The translations under genes were made by a program, and so were the position numbers. Shown here one piece after another: positions 63,134 to 64,000 of a stretch of DNA of 64,000 nt; within the stretch, counting starts at the first letter, position 1; the number at the start of each line of letters is the position of its first letter. This DNA is from Trochalopteron elliotii (taxonomy: Eukaryota > Chordata > Aves > Passeriformes > Leiothrichidae). Below the pieces are notes generated by a model that saw only the letters and a list, made by a program, of their open reading frames with translations, did not search any database and had not been told where the DNA came from. The stretch is taken from assembly GCA_024734555.1 (NCBI GenBank), contig JANPWX010000108.1, positions 227,756-291,755 of the forward strand, written 5' to 3'.

Positions 63134-64000
63134 CTGTATGTCATTTGCACTGCCAGGAAATCCATAAATGACTAATTCAGCCCAACAGTTTGGTTTTATA
63201 TGCTTCATTCTAGTCCATGGATTAGAAACACCTCTCAATAAAAAGAAAAACAAAACCAAAAACCAATAACAAATAGTAGAAGAAATAAAGGTGTGTATTA
63301 TGTAGTGAAAGAGATTTGCCACCCAAGAGTACCATTTTTATCTTGTAAACATTAACAAAATACTTCTGTAGTTAAATGTTAATTCTCAAAACAACCATGA
63401 AAACCATTTTGTGACATAATGTGTTCTGGACACCAGATGTTCAATTATGGGGAAAACTTAAAGGTGGCCTTTGGATAGGAGGCAGGGTCCCACCAGCTAA
63501 GAATGTGTCTATAATCATCTCCTGGATTTGGATATAATTAAGAAGTTGGCAGACAATATCTCTGTTAGAATGTGTTTCCAGTAGTATCATTCATAAGGAT
63601 TGAGGCTAAAGCCACTTTATGTGATGACCTTACATACATAGGAGAGCAAGAGTTCTCTGAATGTATGTCCCAGGGTAGCAGTTCTGTGCTGCAGGAAAAA
63701 TAATATATTAAAAGAAAAAGAGCTTTCATGCAAACTATGACACATGAACACTTATTTCCTAGAGATGTGTTTTATCTCAAAGTCACTCATGTGTCTTTTT
63801 AACAAGCAAAGACTAAAGCAATATAATATATATATTAAGTAAGGAACAAAAAGAAACACCCAATATAAAACACTCCTAAAAGCATGTCTGCCAAATGAAA
63901 TTCTTTTAATAGCTGGTGGTGCCTATAATATCCTCTTGTATGAAATTTTCATAATCAGTAGGAAATGCAGCTTATTCCTCTCTCCACCCTCTCTGGGCTT
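63134..64000. other. anonymous AT-rich noncoding DNA
   Basis: No gene is recognised. A short A/C-rich tract (about 63240-63272) lies just downstream of the MIR remnant. The 85-codon minus-strand frame at 63065-63322 overlaps the MIR and this tract and is not a gene. Confidence 0.55.
63240..63272 (+). repeat. short A/C-rich tract
   Basis: AAAAGAAAAACAAAACC followed by AAAAACC and AACAAA gives about 33 bases of A/C-rich sequence. It is weaker than the other tracts. Confidence 0.7.

Noticed and set aside
1..64000. CRISPR arrays, operons, riboswitches, rRNA genes
   Set aside because: No regularly spaced identical repeats with unique spacers, no conserved rRNA phrases and no bacterial gene organisation were seen.

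Overview
This window looks like bird nuclear DNA, most likely from a passerine or another neoavian bird. Three things point that way. There are many truncated CR1 LINEs, several ending in the CR1 3' terminus (ATTCTRTGATT type). There are two copies of an avian endogenous retrovirus LTR that I recognise by its edge and body motifs. There are also many A/C-rich (or T/G-rich) simple tracts of the kind common in songbird assemblies. Nothing is prokaryotic: there are no operons, ribosome binding sites, CRISPR arrays, or long open frames.

I could not identify any known protein-coding gene. The sequence is AT-rich. The longest open frames are about 130 codons, and the larger ones either lie inside repeats, are antisense to low-complexity tracts, or are featureless. 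The window is best read as a gene desert or the inside of a very large intron. Two places deserve a coding or transcript check: a possible terminal exon at about 35113-35970 (+), with splice acceptor, 84 open codons, stop and polyadenylation signal, and a clean 94-codon frame at 21649-21933 (-).

Layout. 1-14 kb is anonymous AT-rich DNA with one CR1 scrap (5209-5317, -) and a GATA/GACA microsatellite (9127-9195). 14.3-15.4 kb is the longest CR1 (+). 15.4-30 kb is anonymous apart from A/C tracts and an odd GAGAAA/N/poly-T junction at 20.3 kb that marks an unresolved assembly base. 30.06-30.73 kb is a second long CR1 (+). 34.23-34.80 kb is a near-complete solo-type LTR (-), followed by the candidate exon. 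37.9-44.7 kb carries three CR1 pieces and a 200-bp T/G tract. 45-52 kb has AT repeats, a 45-48 bp minisatellite and a second, truncated LTR (+). 52-64 kb is mostly anonymous, with a small CR1 3' end (55.5 kb), a (TG)n repeat, a large A/C tract (58.1 kb), and the 3' part of an ancient MIR-type CORE-SINE (62.99-63.13 kb).

The recognisable content is therefore a record of retroposition (CR1, ERV LTR, MIR) and microsatellite growth, not a set of cooperating genes. I saw no clear candidate for a novel biological system. The most useful leads are the candidate exon beside the LTR and the recurrent A/C tracts.
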